The position numbers and the translations under genes were made by a program. From Paucibacter sp. KBW04 (GTDB lineage Bacteria; Pseudomonadota; Gammaproteobacteria; Burkholderiales; Burkholderiaceae_C): a DNA stretch of 64,000 nucleotides. A model generated the notes under the pieces. The model saw only the letters and a list, made by a program, of their open reading frames with translations, had not been told where the DNA came from and ran no database searches. Below, in pieces: positions 55,712-64,000 of the stretch. The stretch spans positions 248,724 through 312,723 of the forward strand of contig NZ_QAJN01000010.1 in assembly GCF_003852425.1 (NCBI RefSeq), in the 5' to 3' direction. How positions within the stretch are numbered: the first letter of the stretch is position 1; each line of letters opens with the position of its first letter.

Positions 55712-56147
55712 GCGTGGTGCAATTCAACTTTTCTAAATTTCGATAAGCAGCCCGGGCTTTTCAGTCCAGCGCAAACCAAGGGTGGCCAAATTTTATGCAA
55801 AGAGCGATCGAGCAAAAAAAATGGGCTGGATGAATCCGCCCAAATCCAAACCCAAGATCACCCTCAGGCTTCAAACAAACTGCGCAACTCGAAAGCTTCT
55901 CTGCCTTCAGGCATCGCGCAACCTGCCAAATGTGCATTCATGCTGATGAACCCGGCGACGAGCCCAAAAACTAGGCCTGACCGCGTTGATGCGGGCCATT
56001 TCGAAAGCTTTTCGAAATTACACCCGCCTCATCTCTTCAGCGAAGCCGGGATTGTACTATGCAAGCACCGCACCGGCAAGCCAGGAGCTCGTCATTCCAC
56101 TCAAGCCATGCGAAAATCTCGGGTTGATTCAATACAAAGGAGCCACC
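55712..56147. other. 436-bp intergenic region, divergent rimP/fabI promoters
   Basis: It holds no gene that I can support. It must contain promoters for the rimP operon (left) and fabI (right). The only clear structure is a perfect palindrome at 55998-56018, ATTTCGAAA / TTTCGAAAT around a GCT loop, about 130 bp upstream of fabI. TACTAT at 56055-56060 could be a fabI -10, but no convincing -35 partner is seen. Confidence 0.5.
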
Positions 56148-56927
56148 ATGGGATTTCTCGCAGGCAAGCGATTGCTGATCACGGGCGTTTTGTCCAATCG
56201 ATCCATCGCGTATGGCATTGCAAAAGCCTGCCACCGGGAAGGTGCGGAACTGGCCTTCAGCTATCAAGGCGAACGATTCAAGGAGCGCATCACCGAGTTT
56301 GCGGCCGAGTTCGATTCCAAGCTGGTGTTTGACTGCGATGTCTCGGACGACGCACAGATGGAAGCCCTGTTCAAGGACCTGGGCGATGCCTGGCCCGAGT
56401 TCGACGGCTTTGTGCATTCCATTGGTTTCGCCCCGCGTGAAGCCATTGCCGGCGACTTCCTCGACGGCCTGACGCGCGAGAACTTCCGCATCGCTCACGA
56501 CATCTCGGCCTACAGCTTCCCGGCCATGGCCAAGCTGGCCGCGCCCCGCCTGCGCCCCGGCGCCGCGCTGCTGACCCTGTCCTATCTGGGTGCCGCGCGC
56601 TATGTGCCTAACTACAACACCATGGGCTTGGCCAAGGCCTCGCTGGAAGCCAGCGTGCGTTACCTGGCTCAATCCATGGGCGCCAAGGGTGTGCGGGTGA
56701 ACGGTATTTCAGCCGGCCCGATCAAGACTCTGGCTGCCTCGGGCATCAAGGACTTCGGCAAGCTGCTGAGCCAGTTCGCCGCCTCGACCCCGATTCGCCG
56801 CAATGTGACGATCGAGGACGTGGGCAATGTGGCGGCCTTCTTGTTGTCTGATCTGGCCGGTGGCGTCAGCGCCGAAATCACCTATGTGGACGGCGGCTTC
56901 AGCCATGTGGCACTGAGCGAAGGCTAA
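56148..56927 (+). CDS. fabI: Enoyl-[acyl-carrier-protein] reductase (NADH)
   Basis: 259 residues from ATG 56148, with AAAGGAG at 56136-56142 deciding this start over an upstream one at 55986. It performs the last reduction of fatty-acid elongation. SDR features of Fab[26 protein letters not shown] (the cofactor loop typical of FabI), [10 protein letters not shown], and the Tyr-x6-Lys pair in [27 protein letters not shown] completes the substrate flap. Followed by a strong bidirectional terminator. Confidence 0.97.
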   Translation: MGFLAGKRLLITGVLSNRSIAYGIAKACHREGAELAFSYQGERFKERITEFAAEFDSKLVFDCDVSDDAQMEALFKDLGDAWPEFDGFVHSIGFAPREAIAGDFLDGLTRENFRIAHDISAYSFPAMAKLAAPRLRPGAALLTLSYLGAARYVPNYNTMGLAKASLEASVRYLAQSMGAKGVRVNGISAGPIKTLAASGIKDFGKLLSQFAASTPIRRNVTIEDVGNVAAFLLSDLAGGVSAEITYVDGGFSHVALSEG

Positions 56928-56953
56928 GCAAGACGATTTGCCTTCCAGCAAAC

Positions 56954-56986
56954 AAAAGGGGTTCGCATCATGCGAACCCCTTTTTT
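56954..56986. terminator. Bidirectional terminator between fabI and the decarboxylase gene
   Basis: AAAAGGGGTTCGCA (56954-56967) pairs perfectly with TGCGAACCCCTTTT (56971-56984) around a TCA loop. T-runs follow on both strands: TTTTTT on plus, TTTTGTTT on minus. It serves the convergent fabI and decarboxylase genes. Confidence 0.92.
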
Positions 56987-57011
56987 ATCGACTCAACTTA
57001 GCGACCGAGAC

Positions 57012-59270
57012 TTACGCCGCCACGCAATCCACAAAGTAGCGCGAACGGCCGTCCTCACCCTTCTCTTCCACCAGGCCATGCACATCGGTGGCGAAGCCGG
57101 GGTACAGGGCATTGAAATCGCGGGTGAACTTGAGGTAATCCACGATCTTCTTGTTGAAGCGCTCACCCGGGATCAGCAAAGGAATGCCCGGAGGATAAGG
57201 CGTCAGCAGCACGGTGGTGACACGACCTTCCAGATCGTCGATAGGCACCCGCTGGGTACGGCGCTGGGCGATATGTGCGTAGGCGTCGCTGGGCTTCATG
57301 GCGGGATGCAGATCCGACAGATAAACATCCGTGGTCAAGCGCGCAATATCACCCTTGGCATACATGCCGTGGATGCTTTGGCACAAGTCCTTCAGCCCCA
57401 TGCGCTCATAACGGGGATGTGCAGCGCAGAACTCCGGCAGGATGCGCCACAGCGGCGCATTCTTGTCGTAGTCGTCCTTGAACTGCTGCAAGGCGGTCAG
57501 CAGCGTGTTCCAGCGACCCTTGGTGATGCCGATGGTGAACAGGATGAAGAAGGAGTAGAGCCCGGTCTTCTCCACCACCACACCGTGCTCAGCCAGGAAC
57601 TTGGTGACGATGGAGGCGGGAATGCCGGTCTCGGCAAACTTGCCGCTCATGTCCAGACCTGGGGTGATGACGGTGCACTTGATCGGGTCCAGCATATTGA
57701 AGCCGGGGGCGATCTTGCCAAAGCCATGCCATTGCTCGTCCGCGCCCAGCATCCAATCGGCCGGTTTGCCATAACCCTCTTGGGTCAACTCATCCGGGCC
57801 CCAGACCTTGAACCACCAGTCTTCGTCGTACTCGGCGTCCACCTTGCGCATGGCGCGTCGGAAGTCCATGGCTTCGGAGATGCTCTCCTCCACCAGGGCC
57901 GTGCCACCGGGAGGCTCCATCATGGCCGCGGCCACATCACAGCTGGCGATGATGGAGTATTGCGGGCTGGTGGAGGTGTGCATCAGATAGGCCTCATTGA
58001 ACAAATGCTTGTCCAATTTGACGTCTTGCGAGTCCTGCACCAAGACCTGCGAAGCCTGGCTCAGGCCCGCCAGCAGCTTGTGGGTGGACTGGGTGGCGTA
58101 GACCACGGCCGTCTTGGGGCGCGGGCGATTCTTGCCCATGGCGTGGTAGGAGCCATAGAAGGGATGGAAGGCCGCATGCGGCAACCAGGCCTCGTCGAAA
58201 TGCAAGGTGTCGATCCAGCCATCCAGCTTGGCCTTGATGGTCTCGGTGTTATAGAGCACGCCGTCGTAAGTGCTCTGGGTCAGCGTCATGATGCGCGGCT
58301 TGACGGTGTCCACATCCACGCCTTGCAGCAGCGGATTGGCGGCAATCTTTTTGCGAATCGCCTCGGGCGAGAACTCGCTCTCGGGGATGGGGCCGATGAT
58401 GCCGTAGTGATTGCGCGTTGGCGTCATGAAGACCGGCACAGCGCCGGTCATGATGATGCTGTGCAGAATGCTCTTGTGGCAGTTGCGATCCACCACCACC
58501 ACATCACCAGGCGCCACCGTGTGGTGCCAGACCATCTTGTTCGAGGTCGAGGTGCCATTGGTGACGAAGAAGCAGTGGTCGGCGTTGAAGATGCGGGCAG
58601 CATTCTTCTCGGACGCGGCCACCGGGCCGGTGTGGTCCAGCAGTTGACCCAACTCCTCCACCGCATTGCAGACGTCGGCGCGCAGCATGTTCTCGCCAAA
58701 GAACTGGTGGAACATCTGACCAACCGGGCTCTTTAGAAATGCGACACCTCCCGAGTGGCCGGGGCAGTGCCAGCTGTAGGAACCGTCCTGCGCATAGTCC
58801 ATCAGCGCCTTGAAGAAAGGCGGCGCCAGGCCGTCGAGATAACTCTTGGCCTCGCGAATGATGTGACGAGCGACGAACTCCGGCGTGTCCTCGAACATAT
58901 GAATGAAGCCGTGCAGCTCACGCAAGATGTCATTGGGCAGATGCTGGGAGGTGCGCGTCTCGCCGTAGATATAGATGGGAATGTCGGCGTTCTTGAAGCG
59001 GATCTCTTCAATGAATTTGCGCAGATTCACCACCGCCGGATCCAACTCCGGGCCGGAGGTGAACTCCTCATCGTCGATGGACAGAATGAAGGCGCTGGCA
59101 CGGCTTTGCTGCTGAGCGAACTGACTCAGATCGCCGTAGCTGGTGGCGCCGAGCACCTCGAAGCCCTCTTTCTGAATCGCGTCAGCCAAGGCACGGATAC
59201 CCAAACCCGAGGTGTTCTCGGAGCGATAGTCCTCGTCGATGATGACGATGGGAAAACGAAAGCGAAGCAT
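57012..59270 (-). CDS. Orn/Lys/Arg decarboxylase, inducible/biodegradative type
   Basis: 752 residues from ATG 59270 (MLRFRFPIVIIDEDY); the frame runs to 59567 without family similarity. The N-terminal wing domain is response-regulator-like, followed by the PLP fold I core with the cofactor lysine in QSTHKLLAGLSQAS and the Asp/His-rich FDEAWLPHAAFHPFYGSYHAM. The C-terminal domain ends with PGERFNKKIVDYLKF. The size fits AdiA, LdcC or SpeF relatives. Which amino acid it uses cannot be decided; arginine or lysine are most likely. Products are polyamine precursors or acid-stress diamines. Monocistronic by its context. Confidence 0.92.
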   Translation of the reverse strand: MLRFRFPIVIIDEDYRSENTSGLGIRALADAIQKEGFEVLGATSYGDLSQFAQQQSRASAFILSIDDEEFTSGPELDPAVVNLRKFIEEIRFKNADIPIYIYGETRTSQHLPNDILRELHGFIHMFEDTPEFVARHIIREAKSYLDGLAPPFFKALMDYAQDGSYSWHCPGHSGGVAFLKSPVGQMFHQFFGENMLRADVCNAVEELGQLLDHTGPVAASEKNAARIFNADHCFFVTNGTSTSNKMVWHHTVAPGDVVVVDRNCHKSILHSIIMTGAVPVFMTPTRNHYGIIGPIPESEFSPEAIRKKIAANPLLQGVDVDTVKPRIMTLTQSTYDGVLYNTETIKAKLDGWIDTLHFDEAWLPHAAFHPFYGSYHAMGKNRPRPKTAVVYATQSTHKLLAGLSQASQVLVQDSQDVKLDKHLFNEAYLMHTSTSPQYSIIASCDVAAAMMEPPGGTALVEESISEAMDFRRAMRKVDAEYDEDWWFKVWGPDELTQEGYGKPADWMLGADEQWHGFGKIAPGFNMLDPIKCTVITPGLDMSGKFAETGIPASIVTKFLAEHGVVVEKTGLYSFFILFTIGITKGRWNTLLTALQQFKDDYDKNAPLWRILPEFCAAHPRYERMGLKDLCQSIHGMYAKGDIARLTTDVYLSDLHPAMKPSDAYAHIAQRRTQRVPIDDLEGRVTTVLLTPYPPGIPLLIPGERFNKKIVDYLKFTRDFNALYPGFATDVHGLVEEKGEDGRSRYFVDCVAA

Positions 59271-59438
59271 CTTTGGGCCTCCAGCGGGCGGGTCAGAAAA
59301 ACAAGAGGCGCGAAGTGTAGGGCCAAGCATCGGTTTTAACCCGAAGCCATGGGGCCTTTTTACAAAAACGACACAGCAAAGGCACAGATAGGCCCGCCTT
59401 ACACTCGGCCCCATGAAGATGCGATGGGAGCATGCGAG

Positions 59439-59867
59439 ATGGAGATGAATCACGCCACCACTTGGTGGATTGTCTGCGGCCTGCTGGTCGCTGTCGAATT
59501 GGGCACCGGCACCTTTTATTTGCTGATGCTGGCCCTGGGCTGCGCAGCCGGGGCGCTGGCCGCCCACCTAGGCCTGAGCGGCAACGCCCAAGTCGTGACG
59601 GCTGCCCTGCTGAGTGGCGCCGCGGTCACCGCCTGGCACTTCAAACGCGAACGCAGCGGCTCCGCCAAACCAGCCCAAGCCAATCCCGACGTCAATTTGG
59701 ACATCGGCCAAACCGTGCAGGTCGAGCATTGGCAAGCCGATGGCAGCACCCAAGTGCGCTACCGCGGCGCCGAATGGCAGGCTCGCTTCCAGGGCAGCGA
59801 CACGCCCGCTCCCGGGCCCCATGTGATTCGCGCCATCGAAGGCAGCCGCCTGCTGCTGGAGCGCTGA
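59439..59867 (+). CDS. NfeD-like membrane protein
   Basis: 142 residues from ATG 59439, with GGGAG at 59426-59430; the frame continues up to 59349. Two or three hydrophobic segments (about 8-75) are followed by a small beta-barrel (OB-like) domain: NLDIGQTVQVEHWQADG, QVRYRGAEWQARF, and the closing VIRAIEGSRLLLE. This is the short NfeD1b form, found with an SPFH protein, and the next gene is exactly that. The pair acts at membrane microdomains; the exact role is unsettled. Confidence 0.92.
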   Translation: MEMNHATTWWIVCGLLVAVELGTGTFYLLMLALGCAAGALAAHLGLSGNAQVVTAALLSGAAVTAWHFKRERSGSAKPAQANPDVNLDIGQTVQVEHWQADGSTQVRYRGAEWQARFQGSDTPAPGPHVIRAIEGSRLLLER

Positions 59868-59939
59868 CTCGTCAGGGCCCAGCGGCCGCAGCACCGACAA
59901 CAAGCAACAAACACCACTCAAGAGGGATAGGAAATCGTC

Positions 59940-60854
59940 ATGGAAATCGCACTGGTCTTGCTGGTCATCGCCATCGTCTTCATCGTTCAATCGATCAAGG
60001 TCGTGCCGCAACAAAACGCCTGGGTGGTGGAACGCCTGGGCAAATACCACGCCACCCTCACCCCGGGCCTCAACATCCTGGTGCCTTTTGTGGACCGCCT
60101 GGCCTACAAGCATTCGCTGAAAGAAATCCCGCTCGACGTGCCCAGCCAGGTCTGCATCACCAAGGACAACACCCAGCTGACGGTGGACGGCATTCTGTAC
60201 TTTCAGGTGACCGATGCCATGCGCGCCAGCTATGGCTCCAGCAACTACATCGTCGCCATCACCCAGCTGGCCCAGACCACGCTGCGCAGCGTGATCGGCC
60301 GCATGGAGCTGGACCGCACTTTTGAGGAGCGCGCCGTCATCAACACCTCGGTGGTCGAGGCTCTGGACGAGGCGGCGCTGAACTGGGGCGTCAAGGTGCT
60401 GCGTTATGAAATCAAAGATCTGACGCCGCCGCCGGCCATCCTGCACTCCATGCAAGCTCAGATCACTGCAGAACGCGAGAAACGCGCCCTGATCGCCGCC
60501 TCGGAAGGCCGCCGTCAGGAGCAGATCAATATCGCCACCGGCGAGCGCGAAGCCGCCATTGCCCGCTCCGAAGGCGAGAAGCAAGCCGAAATCAACAAGG
60601 CTGCCGGTGAAGCCGCCGCCATCACCGCCGTGGCCGACGCCACCGCCGATGCCATCGGCAAAATTGCCGCCGCCATCCAACTCCCCGGTGGCGACCAGGC
60701 GGTGCAGCTGAAGGTAGCCGAGAAAGCCGTGGACGCCTACGCCCAACTCGCCCAGAAGAACAACACCATGATCGTGCCAGGCAATATGAGCGAGGTCTCG
60801 GGCCTGATCGGCACGGCCATGGCCATGATGCGAGCCGGCGGCAAGACCAGCTGA
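59940..60854 (+). CDS. qmcA: SPFH/band 7 protein, QmcA/paraslipin type
   Basis: 304 residues. One N-terminal membrane helix (about 2-20), then the SPFH domain: VVPQQNAWVVERLGKYHATL, GLNILVPFVDRLAYKH, VDGILYFQVTDA, VIGRMELDRTFEERAVIN. A coiled-coil segment of Glu/Ala/Lys repeats follows (AEREKRALIAASEGRRQEQ). It forms oligomeric rings in the membrane and controls quality of membrane proteins in relatives. It lies 72 bp after the NfeD gene on the same strand. Confidence 0.94.
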   Translation: MEIALVLLVIAIVFIVQSIKVVPQQNAWVVERLGKYHATLTPGLNILVPFVDRLAYKHSLKEIPLDVPSQVCITKDNTQLTVDGILYFQVTDAMRASYGSSNYIVAITQLAQTTLRSVIGRMELDRTFEERAVINTSVVEALDEAALNWGVKVLRYEIKDLTPPPAILHSMQAQITAEREKRALIAASEGRRQEQINIATGEREAAIARSEGEKQAEINKAAGEAAAITAVADATADAIGKIAAAIQLPGGDQAVQLKVAEKAVDAYAQLAQKNNTMIVPGNMSEVSGLIGTAMAMMRAGGKTS

Positions 60855-60929
60855 GCGTAGCGCAGCCAAAGGAATCGGCCGAGCCTGCTCGGCCGCGCCG
60901 ATTCAAACTCTGGACTCAAGCCCCGAAAT

Positions 60930-60966
60930 AGAAAAAGCCCCAGAACCTTTCGACTCTGGGGCTTTG
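60930..60966 (-). terminator. Terminator of tRNA-Ser
   Basis: AAAGCCCCAGA (60934-60944) pairs with TCTGGGGCTTT (60955-60965) around a 10-base loop. On the minus strand it is followed by TTCTATTT after the A/T pairs. It lies just after the tRNA gene. Confidence 0.85.
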
Positions 60967-60972
60967 CTAGTT

Positions 60973-61063
<91 letters not shown>

Positions 61064-61073
61064 GAAGCCCGCT

Positions 61074-61101
61074 ATGATAGCGTACTTTTTCAGGGCGTCA
61101 G
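61074..61101 (-). promoter_or_regulatory. Likely tRNA-Ser promoter
   Basis: On the minus strand CTGACG (61096-61101) and TATCAT (61074-61079) are separated by 16 bp. That places the start a few bases before the tRNA. Both boxes match the sigma-70 consensus at four or five of six bases. Confidence 0.5.
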
Positions 61102-61257
61102 AGAAGTTCGGCAAGATTTCTTCAAATCTTTTGTTTTTCTCATGCGAGCCCGGCCCTAGCAAGCTGCAGACCCGGCCTGCCCTGGCCTTGCCCCGCCCAA
61201 ACAAGGCCTGGCTGCAAGCCTTCAAGCGCAAGCCTCGCTTGCATAAGGCGCGCGAGA

Positions 61258-61932
61258 ATGCCGCATCTCGTTCATCGGCCGTCGGCCAACGCCTCTGTCA
61301 TGCCCCACGCCTCGTCCCCTGCTAACCCCGTTTTGCTGCGGGCTGACGATTTGCATCTGAGCTATGGCGGTCAAGCCTTGTTTGCGGGCCTGAGTTTTAC
61401 GATCCACCCGGGTCTGAACTTGCTCCAGGGCGGTGAGGGTCGCGGCAAAACCAGTTTGCTGCGCATGCTCAGCGGCAGCCTGCAGCCCCAGCGGGGTCGG
61501 CTGGACTTTGGCGCCAGGGCCGCCCCGATTCAGGTCTACTACGAATGCCCGGAGGCCGCGGCGCATGACGCTTGCCCTGCCCAGGACTGGCTGGCCGAGC
61601 GCCGCCCACGCTTCCCTGCCTGGCAGGCCGCTCTGGAGGCCGAGCTGATCCTGAGCTTGGGGCTGGAAGAACACCTGGGCAAGCCGATGTTCATGCTCTC
61701 CACCGGCAGCCGCCGCAAAATCGGCTTGGTGGCTGCAGCCGCCTGCGGTGCTGAGCTGACCCTGCTGGACCAGCCCTACTCGGCCCTGGACGCCCGCTCC
61801 AGCCGGGTGCTGAGCGACTTGCTACTGGCGGCGTCCCAACAGCAAGCGCGGGCCTGGTTGCTGGCCGACTATGGCATGCCTCCGGCCTTGACCACGGTTC
61901 GACTGCAAAGCCTGATCGATTTGGGCGATTGA
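61258..61932 (+). CDS. Single-domain ABC ATPase, CcmA-like, with Gln in place of catalytic Glu
   Basis: 224 residues from ATG 61258; a second ATG is at 61300. Walker A is GGEGRGKTS, the signature region is LSTGSRRK (in place of LSGGQ), and Walker B is LTLLDQPYSALD. The residue after the Walker B Asp is Gln (CAG at codon level), whereas nearly all ABC ATPases have the catalytic Glu there. The D-loop SALD is intact. It resembles CcmA/cytochrome-c-maturation type cassettes. No membrane partner is encoded beside it, so it may be an orphan. It may bind ATP without efficient hydrolysis, which is inference. Confidence 0.85.
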   Translation: MPHLVHRPSANASVMPHASSPANPVLLRADDLHLSYGGQALFAGLSFTIHPGLNLLQGGEGRGKTSLLRMLSGSLQPQRGRLDFGARAAPIQVYYECPEAAAHDACPAQDWLAERRPRFPAWQAALEAELILSLGLEEHLGKPMFMLSTGSRRKIGLVAAAACGAELTLLDQPYSALDARSSRVLSDLLLAASQQQARAWLLADYGMPPALTTVRLQSLIDLGD

Positions 61933-62247
61933 GTTTCGCCAAGAGCCAAGCCCGCAAGGGCACCGCGGCATCCCGCCCACACCCAGGTATACCCGCAGGG
62001 GGATTTGGCGCAAACTGCGTCGAAACAAGGGGTTAACACGGAGGCGACAGGGCGGCTCAAGCAAAGACACCAGAAACCCGAACCCCCGGGGTGGTGCGCG
62101 CCCCATTTCACGCCAGCGCAAGCCTGGGCAAAGTGCAAATCAGACGGTGGCTTTAGAAACACCGCAGCGGAAGTTCCCCCAGCTTGCCCCAAGGTTCCCA
62201 AACCAGGCCGCAAGCGGCTCGCTTACAAGCCAATCACGGAAGAGACA
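61933..62247. other. 315-bp intergenic region ahead of the outer-membrane protein gene
   Basis: No gene is supported here. The downstream frame extends into it (from 62005) but that part has no signal peptide or family pattern. No clear promoter or terminator structure is seen. Confidence 0.5.
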
Positions 62248-63318
62248 ATGAAACACTTCAAGCCCTCCCCTCTTGCCCTGGTCCTTTCTCTGGCAATTCT
62301 TGGTCTGGCCAAGCCAGCCCTGGCCGCAGAAGGCTTCAAGGTCCGCTATCCCACGGTGGGCCTGCTAGGCCCCGAGTTGGCAGCCTTTCAGGTCAAGCCT
62401 GGCTGGGTCAACAGCTTGGCCTTGAACAACACCAATATCACCGGCCTCAATGGTGACGATGGCAAGCAGGCCTGGACAGCTGCTGTTGTCACCGCCAAAG
62501 GCGTGACCCAGCGCGCCCTGGTGGATTATCAGCAGCACCAGACCGTGGCCCAGATGTTTCTAGGCCATGTCAGCCAAGAGACTTTTGGCGGCGGGCATCT
62601 GGCTTTTGGTATCAACGTTCCCTACACCTTCCGAGCCAGCCGTTCGCTAGCCTTCCCCACCGTCACCGCCACTGCCGCCAACGGCAGCGCGGTGACGCCG
62701 GGCGCCGCCTATCTGGCCAGCCTGGACGCCCAGTCCAAGGCCAATAATGTGGCAACCTCCGGCCTGGGCGATACCGATGTGGCGGCGCTCTGGATTCTTG
62801 CCAAGGATCGCTACAAGTTTGCCGCCGGTGTCTCCCTAGTGCTGCCGACCGGCGATTTCCACAGCCAGCCCTCGGGTGCCGCTGGCACACCCGCCATCAA
62901 TATTGGCGCGGGCCGCTTCTTCACCCTCAGACCCAATGCCAGCCTGGGCTACCAGCTCAGCGACAGCGTCACCTTGGGCGCACGCCTGGCCCTTGGCATC
63001 AACACGACCAACTCGGTCGACCAATGGCATAGCGGCAACTTCGTCGCCTATGACTTGGCGGCCAATTACAAAACCTCGATCGGGGTTTTCGGGGCGCAAC
63101 TCATCGGCGTGAATCAGTTCGAGGACGATACCGGCGGCATGTCCGGCAACCAGGCCGGTGGCTATGGCGCCAACCGCTTCAAGACCCTCAACGCCGGCTT
63201 GTTCTATGCCACCAAGATCGACGTCGTCGGCGTCACCCTGGCCTACACCAGCACGGTCAAGGCCAGCAATGCCTTGGTCAGCAATGTGCTGCAGCTGCGC
63301 CTGAGCCGCGCGCTCTAA
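62248..63318 (+). CDS. MetA-pathway-of-phenol-degradation-type outer membrane protein
   Basis: 356 residues from ATG 62248. A signal peptide (LALVLSLAILGLAKPALA) is followed by a beta-barrel-like sequence with features of the phenol_MetA_deg family (PF13557): the GLGDTDVAALWILAK block, VSLVLPTGDF and GYQLSDSVTLGARL. It ends QLRLSRAL. Such proteins are thought to move aromatic or hydrophobic compounds across the outer membrane. It lies upstream of a coniferyl-aldehyde-dehydrogenase-like gene, in keeping with aromatic metabolism. Confidence 0.82.
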   Translation: MKHFKPSPLALVLSLAILGLAKPALAAEGFKVRYPTVGLLGPELAAFQVKPGWVNSLALNNTNITGLNGDDGKQAWTAAVVTAKGVTQRALVDYQQHQTVAQMFLGHVSQETFGGGHLAFGINVPYTFRASRSLAFPTVTATAANGSAVTPGAAYLASLDAQSKANNVATSGLGDTDVAALWILAKDRYKFAAGVSLVLPTGDFHSQPSGAAGTPAINIGAGRFFTLRPNASLGYQLSDSVTLGARLALGINTTNSVDQWHSGNFVAYDLAANYKTSIGVFGAQLIGVNQFEDDTGGMSGNQAGGYGANRFKTLNAGLFYATKIDVVGVTLAYTSTVKASNALVSNVLQLRLSRAL

Positions 63319-63322
63319 GGCT

Positions 63323-63348
63323 CGCCCCTCACAGGGGCGCAAGCCCCT
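63323..63348 (+). terminator. Two overlapping alternative hairpins after the outer-membrane protein gene
   Basis: CGCCCCT (63323-63329) can pair with AGGGGCG (63333-63339). The same AGGGGC (63333-63338) can instead pair with GCCCCT (63343-63348) around a GCAA tetraloop, followed by TCTTG. The two are mutually exclusive. Either may act as a weak terminator. Confidence 0.5.
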
Positions 63349-63375
63349 TCTTGAACACACGACGCAGGATGAACC

Positions 63376-63498
63376 ATGCGGAGTTGGCTGACGCACGCCT
63401 ATATCGCCCTGGCCATCGATGACGGGGCCATTCTGTTCAACCCCGTCGAAGCCGATCGCAGCGAACTGCAGCCTCTGCTGAAAGGAGCTTGGCAATGA
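63376..63498 (+). CDS. Possible 40-residue protein, unknown
   Basis: ATG 63376 with AGGA six bases upstream; it ends TGA 63496-63498, overlapping the next ATG (63495). The product begins MRSWLTHAYIALAIDDGAI and ends LKGAWQ. I recognise no family. Its tail contains the AAAGGAG that serves as the ribosome site of the downstream dehydrogenase, so it may be a leader peptide coupling translation, or it may be a remnant or chance frame. Confidence 0.35.
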   Translation: MRSWLTHAYIALAIDDGAILFNPVEADRSELQPLLKGAWQ

Positions 63499-64000
63499 TG
63501 CCCGACCACGCAAGTCTCAGCCAAGCCAAGCTACAGGCCTGCCTCGGCGCCCAGCGCCACGCCTATCTGCAAGCGCCTGTCCCCACGCTGGAGGAACGTC
63601 GCACCGACCTGCGCACCCTGCAACGCTTCATCCGCGATCACAAAGACGCCCTGTGCGAGGCCATCAGCGCCGACTACGGCCATCGCTCCAAGCATGAAAC
63701 CTTGCTGGCCGAGATCTTCCCCGCCATCGACGGCATCGACCAAGTCCTCAAACACCTCAAGCGCTGGATGCGCCCGCAGCGTCGCTCGGTCGACATCCGC
63801 AACTTCCTGGGCGCCAGCAACCGCGTCATCCCCCAGCCCCTGGGCGTGGTGGGCGTCATCGTGCCCTGGAACTTCCCCGTCAATCTGAGCCTGATCCCGC
63901 TGACCTTTATCTTCGCCGCCGGCAACCGCGCCATGGTCAAGATGAGCGAGAACTCGCGCCATCTGGCCAGGTTGTTGATCGAGCGCATGCCCGCCTACTT
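63495..64000 (+). CDS. Coniferyl aldehyde dehydrogenase-like ALDH, N-terminal part (cut by window edge)
   Basis: About 168 residues are visible before the right edge, from ATG 63495 (or 63498), with AAAGGAG at 63481-63487 seven bases upstream. NAD(P)-dependent aldehyde dehydrogenase fold: the substrate-proximal RRTDLRTLQRFIRDHKDAL, the ADYGHRSKHETLLAEIFP motif and the nucleotide-binding start PQPLGVVGVIVPWNFPVNL, all typical of CalB. The catalytic cysteine lies beyond the window. It oxidises aromatic or other hydrophobic aldehydes to acids. Confidence 0.9.
   Translation, partial: MMPDHASLSQAKLQACLGAQRHAYLQAPVPTLEERRTDLRTLQRFIRDHKDALCEAISADYGHRSKHETLLAEIFPAIDGIDQVLKHLKRWMRPQRRSVDIRNFLGASNRVIPQPLGVVGVIVPWNFPVNLSLIPLTFIFAAGNRAMVKMSENSRHLARLLIERMPAY

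Overview
The window is a gene-dense, GC-rich (roughly 63-65 % by eye) bacterial chromosome segment. It reads as a betaproteobacterium of the order Burkholderiales, probably near Roseateles, Paucibacter or Rubrivivax. The grounds are the gene families and their similarity to that group, and the operon order rimP-nusA-infB-rbfA-truB-typA; no database search was run. There are no rRNA genes, no CRISPR array, no recognisable transposase and no prophage. One tRNA (Ser, GGA anticodon) is present.

Layout. 1-2.2 kb: end of an ABC export permease coupled to an AttH-like secreted lipocalin protein. 2.2-3.0 kb: a membrane GGDEF protein with a degenerate active site. 3.1-8.2 kb: a MarR-controlled tripartite MFS efflux operon (marR-OMF-emrA-emrB), divergent from an ABC exporter (8.3-10.2 kb); the shared promoter region carries two MarR-box-like sites. 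10.2-13.9 kb: a run of small envelope proteins, including a NlpE/YbaY/META fusion. 14.5-20.3 kb: a complete RND efflux operon. 20.3-23.5 kb: thyA-folA, a DUF4337 protein and xthA. 23.5-25.2 kb: a SorAB-like sulfite dehydrogenase pair.

25.4-33.6 kb is the most unusual region. A five-gene prepilin operon (PilE-, FimT-, PilV-, PilW- and a 614-621-aa PilX-like protein) is present twice in tandem. The copies are diverged (about 61 % identity for the mature PilE proteins by hand alignment). Both begin with the same 11-bp-periodic repeat element, exactly 70 bp before the first start codon. The large last protein has a type III (prepilin-like) signal and a glycine-rich beta-helix-like body with nine conserved cysteines. 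It occupies the place where PilX/PilY1 would be expected, so it is a candidate pilus-tip adhesin.

33.6-46.98 kb is metabolic and repair housekeeping: RhlE helicase, O6-methylguanine methyltransferase, DusA, FumC, a DUF2256 protein coupled to an iron-sulfur photolyase, an acyltransferase, a lipoprotein, fhs with an MFS transporter, a 3-hydroxyisobutyryl-CoA hydrolase-like enzyme and an EamA transporter. 46.98-55.7 kb is the translation operon rimP-nusA-infB-rbfA-truB-typA, ending in an array of four perfect hairpins. 56.1-64 kb holds fabI, a large Orn/Lys/Arg decarboxylase, an NfeD/SPFH pair, tRNA-Ser, an ABC ATPase with a natural Glu-to-Gln change at the catalytic base, a phenol-degradation-type outer membrane protein and the start of a coniferyl-aldehyde-dehydrogenase-like gene that runs off the end.
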